DNA of 12,281 nt, from positions 1 to 12,281 of the forward strand of contig JAOUPZ010000053.1 in NCBI GenBank assembly GCA_029879595.1, given 5' to 3'. The notes under the pieces are model-generated. The model was not told where the DNA came from. It did not search any database and was given only the letters and a program-made list of their open reading frames with translations. Origin of the DNA: Deltaproteobacteria bacterium. GTDB taxonomy: Bacteria; SAR324; JACQKK01. Shown here piece by piece: positions 5,928 through 12,281 of the stretch (position 1 is the stretch's first letter; every line of letters begins with the position of its first letter). The position numbers were made by a program, and so were the translations under genes.

Positions 5928-6818
5928 ATGAGCCAGACAACCACCGTATCAGAGCAGCAAAAAAGCACGCGGGTCCCCAAGGATCTCAGGGTGATGGTGG
6001 TTGATCCTCAGCCCAACCACCGCAGCAGGATCAAGGACATCCTCAGGGCCATGGAAATGGTGGGGACCATCAGCGAGCGCTCCTCGCCCATCGGGCTGGT
6101 GGATATTCTCTCCCGCAACCCCATGGATGTGGTGTTGCTTGACCGCCACACCGGAGAAATGGATGTTTTCGAGGTGATTCAAAAGGCCCGCGAACATCCC
6201 GCCGGCAAAGCCGCGAATTTTATTCTGATGGGAGAAGGACTCACCCAGAACCACGTCCAGAAAGGCAAGACAGTCGGGGTCAGGGGCTACCTGCCCAAAC
6301 CCTTCGACATCGCAAGGCTGGAAAAAGTGCTCATCCAGGCCGCTCCGGCCAATACCTTCGTAGATGAAAGCACACCCGAGGAAGCCGCCCGGGGCCACAT
6401 GAAGGATACGCTGGACAAACTCCGGCAGGTCACCGTCTTTGGCGGGTTTTCCGATACCGAACTGGTGCGGCTGTTGAGAATCGCCAGAACCAAGAACTTT
6501 CCCGCGGGGACCAAGATCTTTGCCGAAGGCGACCCCGGTGACTCCATGTATGTGATCGTTGCCGGCAAGCTGGAGATACGCAAGATCATCAACGGCCAGG
6601 AAAAAGTGCTGGTGTACATGAAGCCCGGCGACTGCTTCGGGGAGATGGCCATTATTGAGCAGGTGCCCAGGATGGCCGATGCGGTGGCAGTGCAGGATTG
6701 CACGGTGATTGAGGTCCATGAATCGGTGGTCAACAACAACGAGGATGTGTTGTCACTCAAGCTGGTCCGTCAGATCGCCATCTTGCTGGCCAAAAAACTC
6801 CGCAAGCAGAGCTCATGA
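5928..6818 (+). CDS. Receiver-like domain fused to cyclic-nucleotide-binding domain
   Basis: 296 residues, cytosolic, two domains. Residues about 19-137 are a CheY-like receiver: phosphoacceptor Asp72 (VVLLDRH) and Lys124 (LPKPF) are present. Of the paired acidic residues only Asp26 remains (VVDP), and the usual Thr/Ser after beta-4 is Gly102 (ILMGEG), so phosphorylation may be altered. Residues about 165-285 are a cNMP-binding domain with intact phosphate-binding cassette: FGEMA at 237-241 and Arg248 in PRMADA. This is what CRP-type domains use to hold cAMP or cGMP. There is no DNA-binding or enzymatic domain; the protein ends after the C-helix, so output must be by protein contact. The start at 5928 has only a distant AGGA. 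It opens the signalling block upstream of proC and the kinase. Confidence 0.88.
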   Translation: MSQTTTVSEQQKSTRVPKDLRVMVVDPQPNHRSRIKDILRAMEMVGTISERSSPIGLVDILSRNPMDVVLLDRHTGEMDVFEVIQKAREHPAGKAANFILMGEGLTQNHVQKGKTVGVRGYLPKPFDIARLEKVLIQAAPANTFVDESTPEEAARGHMKDTLDKLRQVTVFGGFSDTELVRLLRIARTKNFPAGTKIFAEGDPGDSMYVIVAGKLEIRKIINGQEKVLVYMKPGDCFGEMAIIEQVPRMADAVAVQDCTVIEVHESVVNNNEDVLSLKLVRQIAILLAKKLRKQSS

Positions 6819-7129
6819 CAGCCGGCCTGCCGCAGGAATGCCGCCAGGAAGGACATGGGAGATTTATTACGCCGGCCCCGGAGAAGAAACAGTCAGGACT
6901 GGACGCGGAATGACACCCCGCGGCGCCAAGCTGTATATGTCGCTTTTTGCCATGGGGTTATAAATGGGATACATTGGCTGCGGGGGAACCACAGCTGATC
7001 AATCTTTTTAATTACTATCCCAGGACGCCTGAAAGCTCCGGATTCCTGGAAAAACTCAATGCTGCAAGGCTGTTTGGCCAACCCCGGCCGGGTTATTGCT
7101 GGAATTCCGGCCCAGTACATGCGGATCAA
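6819..7129 (+). other. Non-coding gap before proC
   Basis: 311 bp without a convincing gene. The proC frame stays open leftwards to 6947, but the extra translation does not look like protein of this family. A TATAAA (6959-6964) and the inverted repeat AACCC-CGGCC-GGGTT near 7080-7094 are the only sites noted; no clear promoter or terminator separates the two genes. Confidence 0.4.
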
Positions 7130-7927
7130 ATGGAATATGTATTCATAGGCGGCGGAAACATGGGACGGGCCATGGCCCATGCCCTGATAGGACAGGGCGT
7201 CTGTGCTGCCTCAGAAATCATGGTCATAGACCCCGAGCCCGTAATGCTCGAGCGGGTCAGAAAGATGGGCTGCCTTACCGCAACAAAGCTTACCGATGAT
7301 ATTTCCGAGGCCCCCGTGGTGGTGCTGGCCGTTAAGCCTCAGGTCGCCGATGATGTAATAAAGCCCCTCAAACCCCTGCTTAACTCCTGGCAGGTGGTGG
7401 TTTCCATCATGGCCGGCATCAGCATGGAAAAGCTGGAAAAAGGGCTGGGACATAAGGTGCTGGTACGGGTCATGCCCAACACCCCGGCCCAGGTGGGTCT
7501 GGGAATGAACGTGTATTTCGCCGCCCACGAGGTTTCCGCCAAGCAGCTGGCCCCCGTGGTGGAAATGCTCAGCGCCTCCGGGGAAACCCTGCGCGTTTCC
7601 GTTGAGGACGGTATAGACGCCGCCACGGCCATATCCGGCAGCGGCCCTGCATATGTGTACTATCTGGCGGAGCACTGGACCGCCGCCGCCCGCAGCCTGG
7701 GGTTCAGCCAGGAGGACGCATCCCTGCTTATCCAGCAGACCCTTATCGGCGCCACAGCCCTATGGCGGGATTCCGGAGAGGAACCCCGGGAGCTTCGCGA
7801 ACGTGTCACCTCCAAGGGCGGCACAACCGAAGCGGCCCTGAAACATCTTGACCAGAACAAGACCGGAAAACTGATAGTCGAGGCCCTGGAAAAGGCCTAC
7901 GCCAGGGCGAAGGAACTGGGCAGATAA
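7130..7927 (+). CDS. proC: Pyrroline-5-carboxylate reductase
   Basis: Catalyses NAD(P)H-dependent reduction of 1-pyrroline-5-carboxylate to L-proline, the last step of proline synthesis, in the cytosol. With the ATG at 7130 the product is 265 residues, the usual size, beginning directly with the Rossmann strand MEYVFIGGGNMGRAM. Family motifs follow in order: VVLAVKPQ (64-71), MAGISMEKLE (94-103), RVMPNTPAQVGLGM (113-126), AISGSGPAYVYYLAE (167-181), and ERVTSKGGTTEAAL (224-237), where Lys229 replaces the more common Pro. The ribosome binding site is weak (GCGGA about 5 bp upstream), and earlier in-frame starts only add sequence foreign to the family. The kinase gene starts 31 bp after its stop, suggesting co-transcription. 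Confidence 0.95.
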   Translation: MEYVFIGGGNMGRAMAHALIGQGVCAASEIMVIDPEPVMLERVRKMGCLTATKLTDDISEAPVVVLAVKPQVADDVIKPLKPLLNSWQVVVSIMAGISMEKLEKGLGHKVLVRVMPNTPAQVGLGMNVYFAAHEVSAKQLAPVVEMLSASGETLRVSVEDGIDAATAISGSGPAYVYYLAEHWTAAARSLGFSQEDASLLIQQTLIGATALWRDSGEEPRELRERVTSKGGTTEAALKHLDQNKTGKLIVEALEKAYARAKELGR

Positions 7928-7958
7928 AACTGGAACTATTCCCGAGGGCAGCCACCCG

Positions 7959-9497
7959 ATGGACAAGGATGCAGTAAAAAAAGTACTACAGGCCCGCTCC
8001 CCCAAAATCCTCATGGTGGACGACGAGGCGTCCAATCTGCAGGTGGTGCGCCTTATCCTGACCCGCGAGAATCTGGCCAGAGAGCTCATCATGTTCAACC
8101 AGGGGCAGGAGGCGCTCGAATACCTGGAGAACAATACCGTTGATCTGATACTGCTCGATCTGGCCATGCCCGGCATGAACGGGTTCGAGGTGCTGGAAAG
8201 GATCAAGTCCAACCCGGCCAACCAGGAAGTTCCGGTGATCTTCCTTTCGGCCTACCAGGATACCGAATACATCATCCGCGCCTTTGAAATGGGGGCCAAC
8301 GACTTCATCGGCAAACCCATCATTTCACCCATCCTCACCGCCCGCATCGAGTCGCTGCTGCAAACCCAGACCCTGAAGCAGGAGCTGCAAAAGCAGTTCG
8401 ATGCGCTGGACCGCACCAGCCGGCTCAAGGATGAGCTGATGTCCATCGCCTCTCACGACCTGCGCTCGCCCCTTTCGGCCATTGAGCTTTTATGCCAGTT
8501 CATGAGCGATGCCCTTGCCGGAAAGGGAGAGCACCAACCGGAAGAACTGGTGGGACGCATCCTTAACCAGTCCCGGCTTTCCCGCAGACTTGTGGAAAAC
8601 CTGCTGAACCTCAACCGCATCGAGGAAGGAATCCTCATTCCGTCACGCTCCTTCTTCAAGCCCGAGGATCTGATCCGGGAGTGCCTGGAGGACGAAAAGC
8701 CGATCATGGAAGGACGCGGCCTCGGTTTTTTCTACACTCCCTTCCAGGAGGGCCTGATCTGCCACGGAGACCGGGAGCTGATGGCCCAGGTCATCCGGAA
8801 CATCATGGGCAACGCCATCAAGTTCGCCCGCTCGCGGGTCAGCATGGATGTTACCGCGCTGGATGTTTCCGGTGAAACCGGCGGGGAACTCGTGGTGCAC
8901 ATCAGCGATGACGGCGAGGGTATCTCCGAGCCCGAACGAGGCAAGATTTTCGAAAAATACCAGAAGGGAGACCGCCGGGGAATTGGAAGCGGACTGGGCC
9001 TGTTCATAGCCCGGCAGGTGGTGGAGCTTCACCATGGCAGTATTAATGTCGAATCCACCCTCGGGGAGTATACCCGCTTCACCTTCCGGGTGCCCAATCT
9101 GTTCCGGCTGGAAGACCTGCCGGACATGTCCGAATACCAGGATCTCACGGTCAGGATAATATCCGGCCTCAGAAGCGATGGGGAAATGCTGGGCTCGGTG
9201 CTTGAGGAGGCGGGCCTGGTGGACGTGATGGTGCTCCCGGCTGAACAGGAATCTTTCGTGGGGATCAACGGAGAACAGCCCGGCCTCCTTATTATTGATT
9301 TTTCCACGGGAAACACTTCTCCGGAAACCCTGGCCGGCTGGACTGGCAGCCTTTCCAAAATATGGCCGGTTTTGGCTTTTGCACCCAAAACCTTATTTGA
9401 TGCGTTTAAGGATTCGTGGGGAGGCAATGCCTGTCAGGTTGAGCCGCCGTTGAATCCCCTGTTATTATTAAATTGTATCAAGGACGTGCTGAAATAG
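7959..9497 (+). CDS. Soluble receiver-histidine kinase with degenerate C-terminal receiver
   Basis: 512 residues, no membrane segment, no PAS/GAF or other sensor domain. Order: receiver about 15-130 with Asp21/Asp22, phosphoacceptor Asp67, Ser97 and Lys119 all present; a coiled linker (135-158); HisKA with phospho-accepting His166 (SIASHDLRSPL); HATPase with N-box Asn281/Asn285, G1 DDGEGI (317-322), F-box FEKY (331-334) and G2 GSGLGL (343-348). The last ~115 residues (396-512) look like a second receiver that has lost its chemistry: beta-3 LLIIDF keeps an Asp (447), but the acidic pair is gone (RIISGL) and the Lys-Pro is Glu495-Pro. Input therefore probably arrives by phosphorylation of the N-terminal receiver or by partner binding. 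The start has GAGGG 10 bp upstream. The likely partner is the OmpR-type regulator 126 bp downstream. Confidence 0.92.
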   Translation: MDKDAVKKVLQARSPKILMVDDEASNLQVVRLILTRENLARELIMFNQGQEALEYLENNTVDLILLDLAMPGMNGFEVLERIKSNPANQEVPVIFLSAYQDTEYIIRAFEMGANDFIGKPIISPILTARIESLLQTQTLKQELQKQFDALDRTSRLKDELMSIASHDLRSPLSAIELLCQFMSDALAGKGEHQPEELVGRILNQSRLSRRLVENLLNLNRIEEGILIPSRSFFKPEDLIRECLEDEKPIMEGRGLGFFYTPFQEGLICHGDRELMAQVIRNIMGNAIKFARSRVSMDVTALDVSGETGGELVVHISDDGEGISEPERGKIFEKYQKGDRRGIGSGLGLFIARQVVELHHGSINVESTLGEYTRFTFRVPNLFRLEDLPDMSEYQDLTVRIISGLRSDGEMLGSVLEEAGLVDVMVLPAEQESFVGINGEQPGLLIIDFSTGNTSPETLAGWTGSLSKIWPVLAFAPKTLFDAFKDSWGGNACQVEPPLNPLLLLNCIKDVLK

Positions 9498-9623
9498 CTG
9501 AAGAAAATGCACCCGTAGCCCCCGCACATATACCCGAACAGGGGCCCAGACGGGACAGCCGGAAACCAGAATACATCATTCCACCCGTTCGCCATGGGGG
9601 AAGCATAGGCTAGGAAGACGAGC

Positions 9624-10310
9624 ATGGACAATCCAGTTTTACTGATCGTAGATGATGAGCAGGAAAACCGTACCTCCCTGGAGAGTATTTTCAAGGAAGA
9701 CTACCAGGTACACCTTGCCAGGGACGGAATGGAGGGCTTGAAAAAGGCCCAGGAAGTATCTCCGGACCTGATTATCCTGGATATTGTGATGCCCAAGATG
9801 GATGGATTTCAGACCTGTCTGAGACTGCGCCAGCAGGACAGCACCAAGAACATTCCCATTATCTTCCTCACCTCCAAGAACGAGCCGGAAACAGAATCCT
9901 TTGGGCTGGACCTGGGAGCCGACGACTTCGTCCTGAAGCCCTTCAACAAGGAAGTCCTGAAAATCCGTGTGCGCAAGCGGCTCAAGGGAGCCGCCGGCCT
10001 GGCCGAGGCCCAGAACCTGGGCGATCAGACGCAGCTGGGTGAATACACGGTGTTCTGGGACCGGCAGGAGGTGGGCACGGGAGAAGACCGCATTCCCCTG
10101 ACCACCAAGGAGCTGGGACTGCTGAAGATGTTCGTGGAAAACAAGGGGCGGGTGCTTTCCCGGGACATGATCCTGGAGCGCGTCTGGTCGGACACCTACA
10201 TCACGGACCGCACCATTGACAGCCATGTGAAGGAGTTGCGCAAGAAGATCCCTCCCATGGCCAAGCTTCTCAAGACGGTTTACGGCAGCGGATACCGCCT
10301 GGACCTGTAG
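9624..10310 (+). CDS. OmpR/PhoB-family response regulator
   Basis: 228 residues, a DNA-binding transcription regulator of a two-component system. The receiver (1-121) is complete: Asp10/Asp11, phosphoacceptor Asp53 (LIILDIVMPKMDG), Thr83, Lys105 (LKPF). After a short linker the winged-helix output domain (about 137-228) shows LTTKELGLLKMF, the recognition region TDRTIDSHVKELRKKI and the terminal hairpin VYGSGYRLDL. AGGAAG 6 bp before the ATG at 9624 supports the start. It follows the receiver-kinase on the same strand and is its most probable partner; no promoter is evident in the 126 bp between them. Target genes cannot be read from the window. Confidence 0.95.
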   Translation: MDNPVLLIVDDEQENRTSLESIFKEDYQVHLARDGMEGLKKAQEVSPDLIILDIVMPKMDGFQTCLRLRQQDSTKNIPIIFLTSKNEPETESFGLDLGADDFVLKPFNKEVLKIRVRKRLKGAAGLAEAQNLGDQTQLGEYTVFWDRQEVGTGEDRIPLTTKELGLLKMFVENKGRVLSRDMILERVWSDTYITDRTIDSHVKELRKKIPPMAKLLKTVYGSGYRLDL

Positions 10311-10368
10311 CGCCACCCCCAAAGGCCCGTAAAAGGCGCTTCTATATAAAGATCTGCCCTGTTACGCT

Positions 10369-10417
10369 ACTGCGAAAGACAGCACTGCGAAAGACGGCAC
10401 TGCGAAAGACAGCACTG
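10369..10417. repeat. 15-bp tandem repeat, 3.3 copies
   Basis: ACTGCGAAAGACAGC is repeated at 10369-10383, 10384-10398 (one change, A to G) and 10399-10413, followed by ACTG. It lies in the 227-bp region between the convergent response-regulator and FKBP genes; just after it, GCGGCGACTG also occurs twice within 30 bp (10444-10453 and 10461-10470). The repeat is non-coding. Confidence 0.85.
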
Positions 10418-10476
10418 GTAAATATTCTAAATGATACTGGTGCGCGGCGACTGTAGGTTTGCGGCGACTGCAGGAA

Positions 10477-10497
10477 GCTGGGGACGGCGTCCCCAGC
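10477..10497. terminator. Perfect GC hairpin between convergent genes
   Basis: GCTGGGGAC (10477-10485), loop GGC, GTCCCCAGC (10489-10497) form a perfect 9-bp stem. On the plus strand it is followed eight bases later by TTTTT (10504-10510 region), so it could help end transcription from the response-regulator side. It lacks a T-run on the minus strand. It may equally be one copy of a dispersed intergenic palindrome. Confidence 0.45.
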
Positions 10498-10537
10498 CCT
10501 TGGCGTTTTTCATGAATCGTACTTTCTGAGACTGCCG

Positions 10538-11257
10538 TTACTTGACCTCCAGCAGTTCAATCTCAAAAATCAGGGTAGCGTTGGGCGGAATCCGCGGCGG
10601 GGCGCCCCTGGTGCCATATCCCAGCTCGGAAGGGATGAATATCTGCCACTTGGATCCGGGCTTCATCATCTTCAGGGCTTCGGTCCACCCGGGAATGACC
10701 CCGGTCACCGCAAACTCGGCGGGCTCTCCCCGGCCATATGAGCTGTCAAATTCCGTTCCATCAATCAGGGAGCCCTTATAATGGGCCACCACCCTGTTCT
10801 TGGCATCCGGCGATTTGCCCTTGCCATCCTTCATCACGATATACTGAAGTCCGCTCTTGGTGGTCTTTACCCCGGATTTCTTCTTGTTTTCGCTCAGGAA
10901 TTTCTCACCGGCCTTTTTGTTCTTCTCGCCTTCCACCATCATGGTCTTGTTCCTTTCATCGGCTTGTTCCTTTCTCCAGGCCAGCAGCACATCCTTCAGT
11001 TCGGCATCGGTGAGCCAGGGTGTGCCTGAACCCATGCCATCCTTGATGCCCTTGGCCACCATGTCGCCATCAAGCTGCATGTTCTGGCTCTTTATCCGCT
11101 GGCCGATATCCAGTCCCAGGGCATAGCTGGTTTTCTTTTTCTTATCCTTCAGGTCTTCCTTGGTCTGGGCATTGACCTGCCCGCCCGGAATCAGGAATGC
11201 GGACAGCGCAATCAAAGTGAAGCCGCTAATTAACGAAATATTCAAGGCTTTTTGCAT
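10538..11257 (-). CDS. Exported FKBP-type peptidyl-prolyl cis-trans isomerase (FkpA/Mip-like)
   Basis: 239 residues. A signal peptide (hydrophobic 7-24, cleavage plausible after Ala30, VNA|QTK) sends it to the periplasm. Residues about 35-125 are the FKBP_N dimerisation region: SYALGLDIGQRIKSQ followed by a long charged helix. Residues about 135-239 are the FKBP catalytic domain with the expected pocket residues: Tyr160 (AHYKG), Phe170-Asp171 (TEFDSS), Val187-Ile188 (GVIPGW), Trp191, Tyr214 (LGYGTRG) and Phe231. Such proteins isomerise Xaa-Pro bonds and act as chaperones for exported and outer-membrane proteins. AAGGA lies 4 bp before the ATG at 11257. It has the same direction as the rhodanese gene upstream, with 215 bp between them. 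Confidence 0.95.
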   Translation of the reverse strand: MQKALNISLISGFTLIALSAFLIPGGQVNAQTKEDLKDKKKKTSYALGLDIGQRIKSQNMQLDGDMVAKGIKDGMGSGTPWLTDAELKDVLLAWRKEQADERNKTMMVEGEKNKKAGEKFLSENKKKSGVKTTKSGLQYIVMKDGKGKSPDAKNRVVAHYKGSLIDGTEFDSSYGRGEPAEFAVTGVIPGWTEALKMMKPGSKWQIFIPSELGYGTRGAPPRIPPNATLIFEIELLEVK

Positions 11258-11472
11258 GTCATCCTTGGGAGATGTTTATTTCCGTGCATGGTGATTTCAG
11301 ACCGGGATTCCCGGCGATAAATAATGACCATACCTCGTCCATGCTGAAAAGCCCACCTGAAAATGGTGACTGTCCATACCTCCAGCCCGGCTGATCTGCC
11401 GGGCCGAAACCTCCCTTTTCAAAGGCTTTTTCGTTTTGGGATTGGGAACGACTGGAGAGGCCGGCCCCCGGC
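11258..11472 (-). other. Spacer between rhodanese and FKBP genes with a GC hairpin
   Basis: No gene is seen. A perfect 7-bp hairpin GCCCGGC-TGATCT-GCCGGGC lies at 11385-11404. On the minus strand it is not followed by a T-run, so it is not a clear terminator of the rhodanese gene. I could not single out a convincing promoter for the FKBP gene. Confidence 0.35.
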
Positions 11473-11943
11473 TCAGTTGAGCACCACCGGCAGCCCCGCC
11501 CGGCCCCAGGCCACGATTCCCCCCAGCAGGTTGATGGGACGCTGATAGCCCATGCGGCTCAGGATATTGGTGGCAAAGTTGCTGCGGGAGCCCACCGCGC
11601 AATAAACCAGCAGGCGGGCGTTCTTGTCCTGCAGCACGCCGGCCGCGGCGGCCTCCAGCTTGTCCAGCTCCAGATGAACCGCGCCCGGCAGATGCCCGCT
11701 CCTGAACTCATCGTCCGTGCGCACATCCACCACCACCAGGCTCTTGTCCTGGGTAAAAAGCCGATAGGCATCCATGGGACCCATGTGGGTCACATTTGCT
11801 GCTCCCTCACCCGGAGCGCCGCTGTTGTTCTGAAGGGTCACCCACACAAAGGCCACCGCTGCCAGCACCGCCACCGCCAGCAGAATTTTCTTTGTCGCCG
11901 GGTTTCCCGCTGTCTGTTGCTCCTGTTTCTTCCTGTTGCTCAT
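11473..11943 (-). CDS. Membrane-anchored rhodanese-domain protein
   Basis: The start ATG at 11943 is chosen because AGGGTGAT lies 5-7 bp upstream and the product then begins with a normal basic N-terminus; an in-frame start 32 codons earlier adds unrelated sequence. The 156 residues comprise a charged cytosolic tip, one hydrophobic anchor (about 20-37) and a single rhodanese domain (about 50-156). The domain has VVDVRTDDEFRSGHLPGAVHL (71-91) and the active loop YCAVGSRS with catalytic Cys115. The anchor places the domain in the periplasm or facing outward. Single-domain rhodaneses move sulfane sulfur between thiols or act in redox or sulfide handling. Which substrate applies here is unknown. 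The FKBP gene downstream is also an envelope protein. Confidence 0.92.
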   Translation of the reverse strand: MSNRKKQEQQTAGNPATKKILLAVAVLAAVAFVWVTLQNNSGAPGEGAANVTHMGPMDAYRLFTQDKSLVVVDVRTDDEFRSGHLPGAVHLELDKLEAAAAGVLQDKNARLLVYCAVGSRSNFATNILSRMGYQRPINLLGGIVAWGRAGLPVVLN

Positions 11944-12072
11944 ATTTATCACCCTGGGTTGAGTGTTCCTGGTTGTCGGTAAATTTTTTCGGCAACCCGC
12001 TCCGGATGCCCCTGCGGCACAAGACCCTGGAGATGCCAATCCCAGGAATCAAAATGCCCTGAGGATCTGTAC

Positions 12073-12098
12073 CTTAATATACCAGCTTAATATACCAG
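12073..12098. repeat. 13-bp perfect tandem duplication, possible promoter element
   Basis: CTTAATATACCAG occurs twice back to back (12073-12085, 12086-12098). Read on the minus strand each copy contains TGGTATATT, an extended -10-like motif (TGN followed by TATATT), about 130-150 bp before the rhodanese start. No clear -35 box accompanies either copy. The rest of 11944-12072 shows nothing else. Confidence 0.5.
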
Positions 12099-12179
12099 CT
12101 TTTCCTCCAATCTCACCTGTAGCGGGGCAGGCTGTCTGTGACATAATCGCTTTAACAAAACCGCAAAGCCGATAAAAAT

Positions 12180-12257
12180 AACTATCCAGAAAAGATTATT
12201 TTTAACAAGACTTTTATATACGCCCGTGTTATACATATATACAGAAGGAATGAGAAT
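12180..12257 (+). promoter_or_regulatory. AT-rich promoter region and RBS of the right-edge gene
   Basis: A marked AT-rich stretch begins at about 12165. It contains several -10-like sequences (TATATA 12215-12220, TATACA 12230-12235) and a TTAACA (12202-12207), but no pair at ideal spacing. The ribosome binding site AAGGA (12245-12249) is 8 bp before the ATG at 12258. Confidence 0.45.
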
Positions 12258-12281
12258 ATGATGTTTAGCGAAATTTCGCTG
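12258..12281 (+). CDS. Start of an unidentified gene, cut by the window edge
   Basis: Eight codons are visible, starting ATG ATG TTT AGC. The start is supported by AAGGA 8 bp upstream and by an AT-rich promoter-like region; the second ATG (12261) is an equally possible start. Too little is present to assign a family. It is divergent from the rhodanese gene. Confidence 0.55.

Noticed and set aside
5711..6004. Open frame of 97 codons upstream of the receiver-cNMP gene
   Set aside because: It overlaps that gene by 77 bp in another frame, shows no recognisable domain and has no convincing promoter.
5949..6719. 256-codon antisense frame inside the receiver-cNMP gene
   Set aside because: Its His/Gly/Leu-rich translation mirrors the GC-rich third positions of the well-supported plus-strand gene. 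The same applies to the 227-codon antisense frame at 9639-10322.
6947..7129. Possible 61-residue N-terminal extension of ProC from a TTG at 6947
   Set aside because: ProC proteins begin at the Rossmann strand, and starting at 7130 gives the normal length; the extension has no family resemblance.

Overview
The window looks like chromosomal DNA from a GC-rich (roughly 55-60 % by eye) Gram-negative bacterium. It encodes a FadL-type outer-membrane barrel, periplasmic FKBP and rhodanese-type proteins, and several sensorless signalling proteins. The overall style (receiver-cNMP protein, soluble receiver-kinase, Big_2 surface protein, FadL, a tRNA without encoded CCA) fits a deltaproteobacterium/Desulfobacterota, but this is inference from gene content only. 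I see no integrase, transposase, phage gene or CRISPR array.

Left part (1-3241): the 3' end of a large surface protein of tandem Big_2 Ig-like domains ends at a strong intrinsic terminator. About 500 bp of degenerate C-rich/G-rich palindromic repeats follow, then an AT-rich promoter region and an OmpP1/FadL outer-membrane transporter gene. A tRNA-Asn(GTT) lies on the minus strand with its own promoter (TTGACA-N16-TATGAT) and an intrinsic terminator.

Middle (3242-5585): a long regulatory-looking stretch holds a perfect 12-1-12 palindrome beside a TTGACA box. It is followed by a small basic 77-residue protein whose stop codon sits in a hairpin loop, about 570 bp of non-coding DNA with structured and tandemly repeated pieces, and a two-gene unit of a TM2-domain membrane protein and an exported protein of unknown function.

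Signalling block (5928-10310, all plus strand): a receiver-like domain fused to a cyclic-nucleotide-binding domain with no output domain; proC (pyrroline-5-carboxylate reductase, last step of proline synthesis); a soluble REC-HisKA-HATPase-pseudoREC kinase starting 31 bp after proC; and an OmpR/PhoB-type response regulator. The kinase and regulator are the obvious candidate pair. The receiver-cNMP protein may feed the same circuit, and proC may simply be co-transcribed.

Right part (10311-12281): a convergent intergenic region with a 15-bp tandem repeat and a perfect GC hairpin, then two minus-strand envelope genes (exported FKBP-type prolyl isomerase, membrane-anchored rhodanese-domain protein). 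At the edge is the start of a divergent plus-strand gene behind an AT-rich promoter region. The least ordinary items are the sensorless kinase with a decayed C-terminal receiver, the outputless receiver-cNMP protein beside it, and the operator-like palindrome at 3479-3503. Nothing here amounts to a clearly new defence or mobile system.
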